From VAZQ01 sp963827585 (GTDB lineage: Bacteria; Pseudomonadota; Alphaproteobacteria; Rhizobiales; Xanthobacteraceae): DNA of 64,000 bases. The DNA lies in assembly GCA_963827585.1 (NCBI GenBank), contig CAWHCK010000011.1, forward strand, positions 50,814 to 114,813. The letters are read 5' to 3'. Made by a program: the position numbers and the translations under genes. Below the pieces are notes generated by a model. That model was not told the DNA's origin. It made no database searches and saw only the letters and a program-made list of their open reading frames with translations. How positions within the stretch are numbered: position 1 is the stretch's first letter; each line of letters starts with the position of its first letter. Positions 28,469-37,115 of this stretch are shown here, piece by piece.

Positions 28469-28494
28469 TCAAGCCCGGCAATGACGATGTGGCC

Positions 28495-29619
28495 CTACGC
28501 CGATTTCGCCAGCGGCGGCAGGTCGGCGAGCTCCTGGGCGTAGGCCTGGTCCATGCGCGAAGCGATGCCGTTCTTGGCCAGCTCGTCCGCAAACATTTTC
28601 CGCACCATCGGCGTCTCGTCGGCATAGTCGATCTGATCGCCGCCGACGCGGCGGCTGATCCAGGCCTTGGGCACGCCCTGGGCGTTGCGGACCGCCACCA
28701 CCTCATGCTTGAAGGCGAGATAGCGCGCCGGCGTAGTGCCGCTGTTGAAATGCTGGTGGAACCACATGTTGGGCGGCACCACCAGCGTCCCGACCTCCCA
28801 GTCGTAGCGGCGCGGCTCGTCGCCCTCGGGCCACATCAGCGAATAGCCCTGTCCTGAGAGGATGATCACGTGGGCGCCTGGCCCATGGGCGTGGCCCTTC
28901 TTGTAGGTGCCGATCGGAAACTGGGAGATGTGGCTGTTCATGGAGCCCTTGGCCATGTTGAAGCGGATATGGCCGCCGCCGGCGCCGCGCTCCTTGGCGC
29001 TGATCAGCGGCAGGTTGACCGCGTCCGCCACGAAGTTGGTGACCAGCAGGAGGCCCTTCTGCTCGCCCTTGGCGCTAAAGTAATCGGGCTCGCCGTTGAA
29101 GCGATCCTTGAAGTCGTGCCTGGTGTTGAACACGAACTCGATGTCTTCGTAGAGATTGATCACCGGCGGCGCATTGGTGACCGCGACGTAGCGTGCCGGC
29201 GCCTGCCCTGAGCCGTTGAAATGCTGGTGCCAGCAATTGAGGGGAATCGCGAACATCGCGCCCGCCTTCCACTCGAACGTGATGCGACGGCCTTCGTCGT
29301 TCCACACCGTGGTGGAGCCGCGGCCGTCGAGCACCAGGATCATCTCTTCGAACAGCTGGCGCTGGGGCGCGAGCGTCTTGCCGGGCGGAATCTCGCAGAC
29401 ATAGCAGTCGTTGGAGGTGCGCGAGGCCTCGTGGTTGATGTAGACGCCGGCGCCGCCGCGCCGCGCCCAGGGCTTGAGCTCGACCGTGCGCAGATTGCGT
29501 ACGTAGTGCGCGCCGATGATGTCGAGACCTTCGCCGCGCACCCAGCGCAGGTAGGGCGTGTCCTTCTCGGTCGAGAACTTCTTTGCCAGCTCTTCCGAAA
29601 CGATGGCGTCCTTCGCCAT
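28495..29619 (-). CDS. Two-domain cupin protein
   Basis: A 374-residue bicupin from ATG 29619 (GAGGAG seven bases upstream). The first cupin barrel holds RTSNDCYVCEIPPGKTL, FEEMILVLDGRGSTTVW and NCWHQHFNGSG. The second has SQFPIGTYKKGHAHGPGAHVIILSGQGYSLMWPEG and NMWFHQHFNSGTTPARYLAF. The histidine/glutamate pattern G-x5-H-x-H in the second barrel can bind a metal, while the first barrel has fewer ligands. Bicupins include gentisate-type dioxygenases, oxalate decarboxylases and isomerases. No assignment is safe. It ends a minus-strand set with an ABC transporter and an EutA-like protein, and two relatives occur at 41475 and 42140. Confidence 0.85.
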   Translation of the reverse strand: MAKDAIVSEELAKKFSTEKDTPYLRWVRGEGLDIIGAHYVRNLRTVELKPWARRGGAGVYINHEASRTSNDCYVCEIPPGKTLAPQRQLFEEMILVLDGRGSTTVWNDEGRRITFEWKAGAMFAIPLNCWHQHFNGSGQAPARYVAVTNAPPVINLYEDIEFVFNTRHDFKDRFNGEPDYFSAKGEQKGLLLVTNFVADAVNLPLISAKERGAGGGHIRFNMAKGSMNSHISQFPIGTYKKGHAHGPGAHVIILSGQGYSLMWPEGDEPRRYDWEVGTLVVPPNMWFHQHFNSGTTPARYLAFKHEVVAVRNAQGVPKAWISRRVGGDQIDYADETPMVRKMFADELAKNGIASRMDQAYAQELADLPPLAKSA

Positions 29620-29697
29620 GCTTGCTCCTCGCACCAGGGATCACTAATCAGCGGTCGGTAATCAGAAGGGGGTAGATCACAGCTTGGCGGCCGCCGT

Positions 29698-30825
29698 TCA
29701 ATCGGTACTGATTACCGGTTTCTGATCTCTGATCCCTAGAATGGCTATGCATTTCTCCGCCTTCATGTGCAGATAGATCGAATCGCCAGTGGGCGTACGC
29801 AGCGAAGGATGCGCCTTCGCCAGCAACACAACATCGCCGACCTTGACGTGGAAATCCAGATAGTCGCCGAGAAAATCCCTGGCGTCGACCGTGCCCTTGC
29901 AGACGTTGTCGCCATCGGCGGCCGCGGGCGGGGCTTCCGAGAGTTCCACGTCCTCCGGCCGCACCGACACGACCACGCTCGCGTTCTTGCGCACGCCCTC
30001 GCTCGCGTGCGCCTTGAGCTCGCCCATGGCCGAGCTCACGACGCAGCGGCCATCCTCGAGCGCGGTCACGGTCCCGCCGATGAAATTGGTGGTGCCGACG
30101 AAATCGGCGACGAACTTGTCGGTGGGCTGCTCGTAGATCTGGCGCGGCGTGCCGACCTGGACGACCCGGCCCTCGTTCATGACCGCGATCTCGTGCGAGA
30201 GCGCGAGCGCCTCGCTCTGATCGTGGGTGACGTAGACGGTGGTGAGATTGAGGTCTCGCTGCAGGCGCTTGAGCTCGAAGCGCATGCGATCGCGCAGCTT
30301 GGCGTCGAGATTGGAGAGCGGCTCATCGAGCAGCAGGAGTTGCGGCTCCATCACCAGGGCGCGCGCGAGCGCCAGCCGTTGCTGCTGGCCGCCCGAGAGC
30401 TTGGTGGCATCGCGATCCACCAGCTCCGCGAGCGCGACCGTATGGAGCACGCGCATCACCCGCTCGCGGACCTCTTTCCTGGCCAGCCTGCGCACCTCGA
30501 GCGGAAACGCCACGTTCTGAAACACGTTCATGTGCGGCCAGATGGCATAGGACTGGAACACCATGCCGAAGTTACGCTTGTTGGGCGCGACGAAAATGCC
30601 CTTGGACGACGAATAGACGATGCGCCCGCCGACCTCGATCTCGCCCGCGGTCGGCTTTTCCAGCCCTGCGATCGAGCGCAAGGTCGTGGTCTTGCCGCAG
30701 CCCGATGGCCCGAGCAGGGTGAACAGCTTGCCCTCCGGCACCTCGAACGAGACGTTCTGCGCGGCCTTGACCGGCTCGCCGCGCTCGTTGGCATATTCGG
30801 TGAAAAGCGATCTTACGCTCAGCAC
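29698..30825 (-). CDS. ABC transporter ATP-binding protein (PotA/FbpC type)
   Basis: A 375-residue ATPase. Walker A is GPSGCGKT at residues 39-46, the signature LSGGQQQR at 143-150, Walker B LLLLDE near 163-168, and the switch histidine in YVTHDQSEALAL. A TOBE domain follows (SVVVSVRPEDVELSEAP). It is the partner of the fused permease that ends 39 bases upstream. The last dozen residues (GIRDQKPVISTD) are encoded within a small inverted repeat (ctgattacc / ggtaatcag, about 29650-29740), so the original C-terminus may have been replaced by repeat sequence. Confidence 0.93.
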   Translation of the reverse strand: MLSVRSLFTEYANERGEPVKAAQNVSFEVPEGKLFTLLGPSGCGKTTTLRSIAGLEKPTAGEIEVGGRIVYSSSKGIFVAPNKRNFGMVFQSYAIWPHMNVFQNVAFPLEVRRLARKEVRERVMRVLHTVALAELVDRDATKLSGGQQQRLALARALVMEPQLLLLDEPLSNLDAKLRDRMRFELKRLQRDLNLTTVYVTHDQSEALALSHEIAVMNEGRVVQVGTPRQIYEQPTDKFVADFVGTTNFIGGTVTALEDGRCVVSSAMGELKAHASEGVRKNASVVVSVRPEDVELSEAPPAAADGDNVCKGTVDARDFLGDYLDFHVKVGDVVLLAKAHPSLRTPTGDSIYLHMKAEKCIAILGIRDQKPVISTD

Positions 30826-30864
30826 GTCGCCCTCGATGTCTTGCGCTTCCGCCCGTCTGGTTTC

Positions 30865-32610
30865 TTATGGTTGCGCTATTCCGAACCGCCGGCCGACGAG
30901 CTGCGCCAGCACGACCAGGCAGAACAGCGCGGCGATCAGCATGACGCCGAGCGCCGAAAGCTCCACGTACTGCCCATTCTGCCACAGCTCCCATATCATG
31001 ATCGACACCACTTCGGTGCCCGGCGAGTAGAGCAGAATCGAGCTCGACAGCTCCCGGATCGAGACGATCATCACGTAGATCCACCCGGCGAGCAGCCCGG
31101 GCTTGAGCAGCGGCAGGACGACGCGGCGAAAGGTGACGCTCCAGGGCGCCCCGCTCATGGCGGCGCTTTCCTCGAGCTCCTTGTGGATCTGCAGCATCGA
31201 CGCGGAGTTGTAGCGCATGCCATAGGGCAGGAAGCGCGTGACATAGGCGATGAACATGATCCAGAGCGTGCCGTAGACGCCGATGTCGATGTAAAGATAG
31301 CAGACCATGATCGCGAGCCCGAGCACCAGGCCGGGAAAGACCAGCGGCAGAGACGCCAGATTGTCGAGCATCCAGCGCCCCGGCACCTTTGTGCGCAGCA
31401 CGATCCATGCAATGACCGCCGACACCAGCATGACGGTGGTAGCACTGCCGACCGCGAGCACGATGCTGTTCCACACGGTGTTGACGAATTGCGGATAATC
31501 GAGCACGGCGCGGTAGGAATCGAGGCTCACCCTGCTCAGCGCCGCCCACGACGGCACGCTGTAGAACTTCTGCAGCGACGACCACACCAGCACCAGGAAC
31601 GGCATCAGGACGATCACGACCAGGTAGAGAATGAAGATCGCCGCCGTGACGTAGCGCCACTTGCCGAGGTCGATGGTGCGCGGGCGAAACCCCTTGCCGG
31701 TCACCGTTGAAAACCGCGCGCCCTCCCCCGCGAGCCGCGCCTGCGCATAGATGCCGAACGAGGTGAGCACCAGCAGGGTCACCGCATAGGCGGCCGCAAG
31801 CCCGATCTGGCTCGGATATTGGTGGATCGCCTGGTAGATCGACGAGGTATAGACGTGGATGCCGACGGGCAGCCCAAGCAGCGCCGGTACCTCGAACGAT
31901 TCGATCGAGCGCACGAACAGGATCAACAGCGATCCGAGCGCCGCCGGCCAGGCGAGCCGCAAGCTGATCCGCCGCACAATCTGCGGTACCGAAGCTCCGC
32001 TCATGGCGGCCTGCTCCTCGAGCGCGGGATCCATGGAGCGGAAGGCCGCCGTCATCAGCAGAAAAGCCATGGGCGAGTAGTGCAGCCCATCGACCCAGAT
32101 CATCCCCGCCATGGTGTAGATGTTCACGAACACCGCGTCGGTATCGAAGATCGCCTGCAAGGCGAGATTGATGAGCCCGATCTTCGGACTCGCCAGCATG
32201 ATCCACGCCACCGTGAAGAGAATGCCGGGGATCACCAGCGGGACGATCGCCAGCGCGAAGAACAGCGTCTTGAACGGCGTATTGGTGCGCTCGTTCATCC
32301 AGGCGAGGCCGGTGCCGACGACGAGGGCGAGCACGGCGGCGCCGGCCGCGAACTGCACCGAGTTGAAGAACAGGCGCACGTTGTCGCTGCTCAGATAGGC
32401 GGTGCGGAAATTCTCCAGCGTGTATTGCGCCGGCACCGTCGCCGTCTCCGGCGTGAGAACGCTCTGCCAGAGCAGGAACACGAGCGGAACGAGCGCGAGC
32501 CAGGCAACCAGCGCAACGGGGATGCCGATCAGCAGCCATTTCGAATCGAAACGTGACGCGACATCGGGCAAGCGAGCGAGGCGCCCGGCCGCATCGGTCA
32601 CCGCGAGCAC
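30865..32610 (-). CDS. ABC transporter permease, two fused FbpB-type units
   Basis: A 581-residue inner-membrane protein with about twelve membrane helices in two halves. EAA loops are LEEQAAMSGASVPQIVRRI near residue 205 and LEESAAMSGAPWSVTFRRV near 480. It starts with GTG at 32610, 12 bases after the stop of the EutA-like gene, so translation is probably coupled. It is related to, but clearly different from, the permease at 13585. No receptor gene for this importer is found next to it; the nearest receptors are of other classes. Ligand class (iron, thiamine, polyamine, phosphonate) cannot be decided. Confidence 0.9.
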   Translation of the reverse strand: MLAVTDAAGRLARLPDVASRFDSKWLLIGIPVALVAWLALVPLVFLLWQSVLTPETATVPAQYTLENFRTAYLSSDNVRLFFNSVQFAAGAAVLALVVGTGLAWMNERTNTPFKTLFFALAIVPLVIPGILFTVAWIMLASPKIGLINLALQAIFDTDAVFVNIYTMAGMIWVDGLHYSPMAFLLMTAAFRSMDPALEEQAAMSGASVPQIVRRISLRLAWPAALGSLLILFVRSIESFEVPALLGLPVGIHVYTSSIYQAIHQYPSQIGLAAAYAVTLLVLTSFGIYAQARLAGEGARFSTVTGKGFRPRTIDLGKWRYVTAAIFILYLVVIVLMPFLVLVWSSLQKFYSVPSWAALSRVSLDSYRAVLDYPQFVNTVWNSIVLAVGSATTVMLVSAVIAWIVLRTKVPGRWMLDNLASLPLVFPGLVLGLAIMVCYLYIDIGVYGTLWIMFIAYVTRFLPYGMRYNSASMLQIHKELEESAAMSGAPWSVTFRRVVLPLLKPGLLAGWIYVMIVSIRELSSSILLYSPGTEVVSIMIWELWQNGQYVELSALGVMLIAALFCLVVLAQLVGRRFGIAQP

Positions 32611-32622
32611 CCGCGCCCGGCG

Positions 32623-34329
32623 TCACTCTTGGTCGTGGTGATGGTGGTGATGATGGTCGTGACCGTCGTGATCATGGGCATGATCATGGTGGTGGTGATG
32701 GTCGTGATGATGGATGCGCTGAGGCGGGCGGCCGCGGCGCGGGTCCTCGCTGAACAGCAGCGACTTGATCGTCACCGGCACGGTGTAGGACGGCATGCGG
32801 ATGCGGCCGAGATCGATGTAATCGAAATCGCGCAGCACCACGCCGTCGATGGCCATGATTTCGCTCTCGACCAGCAGCTCTTCGCGCAGGATCGCCCCCA
32901 ATGTCTGCGCGATGTCGCCGTCGAGCATGATGTAGAGCGGCTTCCTGCGCTCGATCGTGGTGGCAAGGCCGTGGCGGATGCCTTCGGCGAAGGCGAGAAC
33001 GCGCTCGTAGGAGGGCGCGCCCAGCCAACGCAGCGCGAGCGCCACCTCGCCCTCCCCTTCCACGAGATCGAAGGCGGTGAAATGCGTGCGGATCGCGTTG
33101 GCGAGCTTGTGCGGATCGATGATGTCCGGGCAGACATAGGACGGCTGCAGAACCTGCAGATTGCGGCGCGGCAGGAGCTCGCCCGGTTTCGAGATGTAGC
33201 TGGTGTTGCCGCTCAGCTGCACGCTGTATTCGGAGGCTCCGAGCGCGGTCGCGCGGATGCATTCGCCGGCCGGCAGCAGCGGCCATGGCAGCGCGCCGGA
33301 ATCGAGGCGCTTGCGGATGGCGCGGCCGAGCCGGCGTCCCATGTCGCCGAAGTCGCGGTCTTCACGGCCATAGACGTACTCGCCGACGCCGCCCGAAACC
33401 ATGATGCCATCGATGCGGCCAAGCTCGGCGATCGGGTCGGTCAAATAGAGATGCTCGATCGCGTGCGGCACCGGACGCTGCACGAGCGCGGCCACGAGCA
33501 GGTCGGCCATGCTCTCCGCGACCTTGTCGAGTTGCGAGGGCGAGAGCACGTCGCCCCGCGACCAGTAGAATCCCGCCTGGCGGGCGTGAAATCGTCCCGC
33601 CGGATCGAGCCGTACGATGCGGCCGATGTCGTCGACCACCTGCAGCCGGCCGCCGATGTGCAGCGCGGCCGTCGCAACCACGTCGCCGTTCTCGACGATG
33701 CCGAGCTTGGTGGTGCCGCCGCCGATGTCGATGTTGAGGATGCGCTTGCCCTCGTCGTAGGAGACTTTCGACGCGCCCGAGCCGTAGGCCGCCAGCATCG
33801 ACTCCATGTGGTGCCCGGCGGTGGCGGTGACGAAATCGCCGCGCTGCTCCGCCAGTAGCGCGGCGATCGCCTGCGCATTCTCGCGCCGCAGCGCCTCGCC
33901 GGTAAGGATGACCACGCCGGTGTCGATGTCCTCGGCCTTCACGCCCGCGGCAGCGTAGGCCTGGTCGATGATCGTGCCGAGCGCTGCGTCGTCGATGCGC
34001 TGATCGCTCGCATAGGGCGTCAACGCCACCGGCGACTGGAACAAGGTTTCCCGCGACACGACGTAATACCGGCTGGTGAGGTCCTCGCCGTAGCGGCGAA
34101 GGTTGATGCGGGAGAAGATGACTTGCGTGCCGGACGATCCGATGTCGATGCCCACCGTCACGAGCGTAACATGGTCCTGGATCCAGATCGGATTCTCTTC
34201 CAGCGGGGCGTCGGCGTCGAACTCGAAATGATCGTGGTCGTGATCGGCGTCGCCCTCGTGCTCGTGCACGAAATCCTGGCCGAGGAGATGGTCGGAGAGC
34301 GTGTGGCCCTGCTTCTTGTCCTCAGCCAT
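32623..34329 (-). CDS. EutA-like ethanolamine ammonia-lyase reactivating factor with histidine-rich ends
   Basis: A 568-residue ASKHA-fold protein of the EutA family, which in enteric bacteria uses ATP to remove damaged cobalamin from ethanolamine ammonia-lyase. The phosphate-binding motifs are GIDIGSSGTQ at residues 60-69 and DIGGGTTKLG at 201-210, with VILTGEALRREN near 140-151 and GIMVSGGVGEYVYG in the middle. Two unusual additions stand out: an N-terminal His/Asp/Glu stretch (about residues 22-40) and a C-terminal tail with 19 histidines in its last 31 residues, spaced by Asp. Such tails bind nickel, cobalt or zinc. No eutB/eutC is in the window. It starts at ATG 34329 after AGGAG and lies directly upstream of the ABC permease. 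Confidence 0.88.
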   Translation of the reverse strand: MAEDKKQGHTLSDHLLGQDFVHEHEGDADHDHDHFEFDADAPLEENPIWIQDHVTLVTVGIDIGSSGTQVIFSRINLRRYGEDLTSRYYVVSRETLFQSPVALTPYASDQRIDDAALGTIIDQAYAAAGVKAEDIDTGVVILTGEALRRENAQAIAALLAEQRGDFVTATAGHHMESMLAAYGSGASKVSYDEGKRILNIDIGGGTTKLGIVENGDVVATAALHIGGRLQVVDDIGRIVRLDPAGRFHARQAGFYWSRGDVLSPSQLDKVAESMADLLVAALVQRPVPHAIEHLYLTDPIAELGRIDGIMVSGGVGEYVYGREDRDFGDMGRRLGRAIRKRLDSGALPWPLLPAGECIRATALGASEYSVQLSGNTSYISKPGELLPRRNLQVLQPSYVCPDIIDPHKLANAIRTHFTAFDLVEGEGEVALALRWLGAPSYERVLAFAEGIRHGLATTIERRKPLYIMLDGDIAQTLGAILREELLVESEIMAIDGVVLRDFDYIDLGRIRMPSYTVPVTIKSLLFSEDPRRGRPPQRIHHHDHHHHHDHAHDHDGHDHHHHHHHDQE

Positions 34330-34555
34330 TCAAACCTGCTCCTGGCAACGCGCAACGCTCGTATCCGCCGCATGCTGTTATGGCACGGCCAATTTGCCGC
34401 GGTCAAAATGCAAGTCATTTGAAAGAGTTCAGCCGGAGCGATGGTGGTCGCTCAGCGCCCGCGGGAGCGCGAGATCAGCCGCGCGCCGGCACTTCATTGA
34501 CAGACCCGAGAGGGGCCGTCACCTTGCAGCGCCCAATCCCCCACCGAATGGACGT
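34330..34555. other. Divergent intergenic region, 226 bp
   Basis: It lies between the EutA-like gene (leftward) and the first ThDP enzyme (rightward), so a shared control region is likely. I looked for a cobalamin-riboswitch core upstream of the EutA-like gene and saw none. No clear promoter can be assigned. Confidence 0.4.
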
Positions 34556-36271
34556 GTGACCGTGACCGACACCAAGACCCATAACGGCATGGCGGCCGAG
34601 GCCTACATCGCGCGCCTCGGCGAGCGCGGCATCGAATACGTGTTCGCCAATGCCGGGACGGATTTTGCCCCGATCGTGGAGGCGCTGGCCCATACCAAGG
34701 GCGCCAAGGTTCCGCGCTTCATGACGGTCCCGCACGAGAACGTCGCCATGGCCATGGCGCACGGCTATTACCGCGTCGCCGGCAAGCCCGCCGCGGTCAT
34801 GGTGCACGTCACCGTCGGCACGGCGAATGCGATGAACGGCATCATCAATGCCGCGCGCGACAACATCCCGGTGCTGCTCGCCGCCGGCCGCACGCCGCTC
34901 ACCGAGACCGGCAGCATCGCTTCGCGCAACAGACCCATTCATTGGGGCCAGGAGGCGTTCGACCAGGGCGGCATGCTGCGGGAATACGTCAAATGGGACT
35001 ACGAGCTGCGCGGCGGCCAGCCGGTGGAAGCCGTGGTCGACCGCGCGCTCGACATCGCCATGAGCGAGCCGCGCGGCCCGGTCTACCTGACATTGCCGCG
35101 CGAAGTCCTCACCGCCCCCGGGGCGAAACCGCGCCGGGACACGGTGCGTCCGCTCGGGGCCATGGCGCCGGAGCCCGCGCGCGCCGTGATCGAGGAGGCC
35201 GCGCATCTCATCGCCCGGGCCGAGTTTCCCCTGATCGTGACCTCGAGCAGCGGACGGGTGCCGGACGCGGTGGGCGCGCTCGCCGCGCTGGCCGAGCAAT
35301 TCGCCTTGCCGGTGGTGCAGGCCGAAGCCCGCGACATGAACCTGCCGACCGATCATCCCATGCATCTCGGCCACGACGCCGGCGCCTTCCTGCCCAAGGC
35401 CGACGTGGTGATCGTGATCGACAGCGTGGTGCCGTGGATGCCGCGCAACCACCAGCCGCGCAAGGACGCCAAGGTCATCCACATTTCCGCCGATCCGCTC
35501 GAGACCCGCTATCCGTTCCGCGAGCTCGAGGCGGATCTCCTGGTCACGGGCTCCTCGCTCGCTGCCATGACCATGCTGCGCGAGAGCCTGGGCGAGGCGA
35601 TGAAGGGCAAAAAGACCGCCATCGAAAGCCGGCGCAAGGCGCTGGCCGCGATGCGCGACGAGATCGATGCCAAGCGCTGCAAGCTGATCGACACGGTCAA
35701 GGACCAGACCCCGATCCATCCGGCCTGGCTCGCGACCTGCATCAACCAGGTCAAATCAGAAGACGCCATCGTGATCAGCGAGCTCGGCGCTCCGCTTCCC
35801 TTTCTCAATCTGACCAAGCCGTCGAGCTTCATGGGCGGGCTCCTCTCCGGCGGGCTCGGCTTCGGTCTCGGCGCCGGCCTCGGCGCCAAGCTCGCGGCGC
35901 CGCAGCGCGAGGTCATCGTCACGGTCGGCGACGGCTCCTACATGTTCGGCAATCCGGTGCCGTATCATTACGTGGCGCGTGCCGAGCAGCTCCCGACCCT
36001 GACCGTGGTCGCCAACAACCAGTCCTGGCTGGCGGTGCGGCAGTCGACCCTCGACGTGTTCCCCGACGGTCACGCCGCCAAGGCCAACGTGATGGCGCTC
36101 ACCGAGCTCAAGCCTTCGCCCGACTACGAGAAGGTGGTCGAGACCTGCGGCGGTCGCGGCGAGAAGGTCGAAGGTCCCGGCGACCTCGTGCCGGCGCTGC
36201 GGCGCGGCCTCGAAGCCGTGCGCGCGGGCACGCCGGTGACACTCAACGTGCAGACCCAGGCGCGCAGGTAG
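34556..36271 (+). CDS. ThDP-dependent acetolactate-synthase-like enzyme
   Basis: A 571-residue protein of the ThDP family (acetolactate synthase, benzoylformate decarboxylase and relatives). The N-terminal Pyr domain has YVFANAGTDF and the catalytic glutamate E61 in VPHENVAMAMAHGYYRVAGK. A middle domain follows (residues about 205-340), and the C-terminal PP domain has the Mg-ThDP motif GDGS at 458-461 with the NN pair near 486. It should cleave or join a 2-keto acid or acyloin in the cytoplasm. The start is GTG 34556 or GTG 34562, since no in-frame ATG is available. It shares the region with a second ThDP enzyme at 43840, and the two are clearly not recent copies. Confidence 0.88.
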   Translation: MTVTDTKTHNGMAAEAYIARLGERGIEYVFANAGTDFAPIVEALAHTKGAKVPRFMTVPHENVAMAMAHGYYRVAGKPAAVMVHVTVGTANAMNGIINAARDNIPVLLAAGRTPLTETGSIASRNRPIHWGQEAFDQGGMLREYVKWDYELRGGQPVEAVVDRALDIAMSEPRGPVYLTLPREVLTAPGAKPRRDTVRPLGAMAPEPARAVIEEAAHLIARAEFPLIVTSSSGRVPDAVGALAALAEQFALPVVQAEARDMNLPTDHPMHLGHDAGAFLPKADVVIVIDSVVPWMPRNHQPRKDAKVIHISADPLETRYPFRELEADLLVTGSSLAAMTMLRESLGEAMKGKKTAIESRRKALAAMRDEIDAKRCKLIDTVKDQTPIHPAWLATCINQVKSEDAIVISELGAPLPFLNLTKPSSFMGGLLSGGLGFGLGAGLGAKLAAPQREVIVTVGDGSYMFGNPVPYHYVARAEQLPTLTVVANNQSWLAVRQSTLDVFPDGHAAKANVMALTELKPSPDYEKVVETCGGRGEKVEGPGDLVPALRRGLEAVRAGTPVTLNVQTQARR

Positions 36272-36303
36272 CCGCGCCGCGGCGGTCCGGCAAAGCGAAG
36301 GCT

Positions 36304-36726
36304 CTACCTGATTGGCGGATGAATAAGCACAAGCGGCTCGCGGCCATGTTTGCGGTAGACTGAGAAATCGGAATCGAGCGTGAGCACGGCGTGTCGGTCG
36401 TGAAGTTCGGCCATCCGAACAATGCAGGCATCGGCAAGCGACATCGGCCTGTCCCAATATTTCCGGTGCAACACGTGAAGTGCCGCGACATGGTCCTCGA
36501 CGCGGAACGCGATCCTGAGCGCGCCATTCTCAAGCAATCCGAAGAGGGCGTCTTGCGCCCTGGGCAGGCGCGCCAGGAGGTGCAGGGCCTCCGCGAGTAC
36601 CGGCTCACACACGAGCAGCGGCACCTCCAGCTCCCCAATGCGCTCGATCACCCAGCGATGATGGCGTTCCGCCCGGTCGATGAAGGCGACCAGTGGACCG
36701 GTATCAGCGATGGCGCCGACGCGCAT
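36304..36726 (-). CDS. PIN-domain toxin, VapC-like
   Basis: A 140-residue PIN-domain ribonuclease. The acidic cluster is visible: D8 in AIADTGPLVA, E46 in EPVLAEALHLL, D99 in MSLADACIVRMAE, and D118/D120 in TLDSDFSVY. The arrangement and length fit VapC-type toxins, which cut tRNA or rRNA when free of antitoxin. Its start overlaps the antitoxin gene by 23 bases, the usual sign of translational coupling. The pair is inserted between catabolic genes and reads against the flanking ThDP gene. Confidence 0.88.
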   Translation of the reverse strand: MRVGAIADTGPLVAFIDRAERHHRWVIERIGELEVPLLVCEPVLAEALHLLARLPRAQDALFGLLENGALRIAFRVEDHVAALHVLHRKYWDRPMSLADACIVRMAELHDRHAVLTLDSDFSVYRKHGREPLVLIHPPIR

Positions 36727-36967
36727 CGCGGCCGAAGCCTGCGAGGTGCTTGGGGTTCGAGCCGAGATCGGAAACTCCCGAATCCGCGACCCCGCGTGCC
36801 CCCTTCATGAGCTCGGCAAGGCTTGGTCGAGGACTGGTCGCGCGTGGAGATTCGAGCACGAGACGCAGCCCCTCCTCGACCAAGTCCTTGAGCTTGCGGC
36901 CGCGGAGCGCCGCTTCGGCCTTGGCCCGGCGGTAGAGGTCGTCAGGCATTTCAATGGTGGTCTTCAT
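36704..36967 (-). CDS. Ribbon-helix-helix antitoxin, VapB-like
   Basis: An 87-residue protein from ATG 36967. Its N-terminus MKTTIEMPDDLYRRAKAEAA is the strand-helix of a ribbon-helix-helix DNA-binding domain, followed by RKLKDLVEEGLRLVLES (second helix). The C-terminal half, with glycine, proline and arginine, should wrap the toxin. It probably represses its own promoter together with the toxin. The longer in-frame start at 37000 adds MVLWFYWSSLE, which does not fit the family. Confidence 0.8.
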   Translation of the reverse strand: MKTTIEMPDDLYRRAKAEAALRGRKLKDLVEEGLRLVLESPRATSPRPSLAELMKGARGVADSGVSDLGSNPKHLAGFGRDARRRHR

Positions 36968-37115
36968 TTCCAGGCTGCTCCAATAAAACCATAAAACCAT
37001 ATTTATGGACTGCCCTCAAGAATGGCTACCTGGGATGGCAACAGCATACGGCATCCGCGCCTTTGCCTGCGCGCCCGTGCTCTGCAACGTCCCGGCTCTG
37101 AAGGCCCCGGCCAAC

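Noticed and set aside
32629..32720. Plus-strand frame starting with a Val/Met run
   Set aside because: It is the reverse complement of the histidine-coding tail of the EutA-like gene, not a hydrophobic protein.
34330..34555. Cobalamin riboswitch upstream of the EutA-like gene
   Set aside because: I looked for the conserved B12-box and the pairing around it and did not find them.
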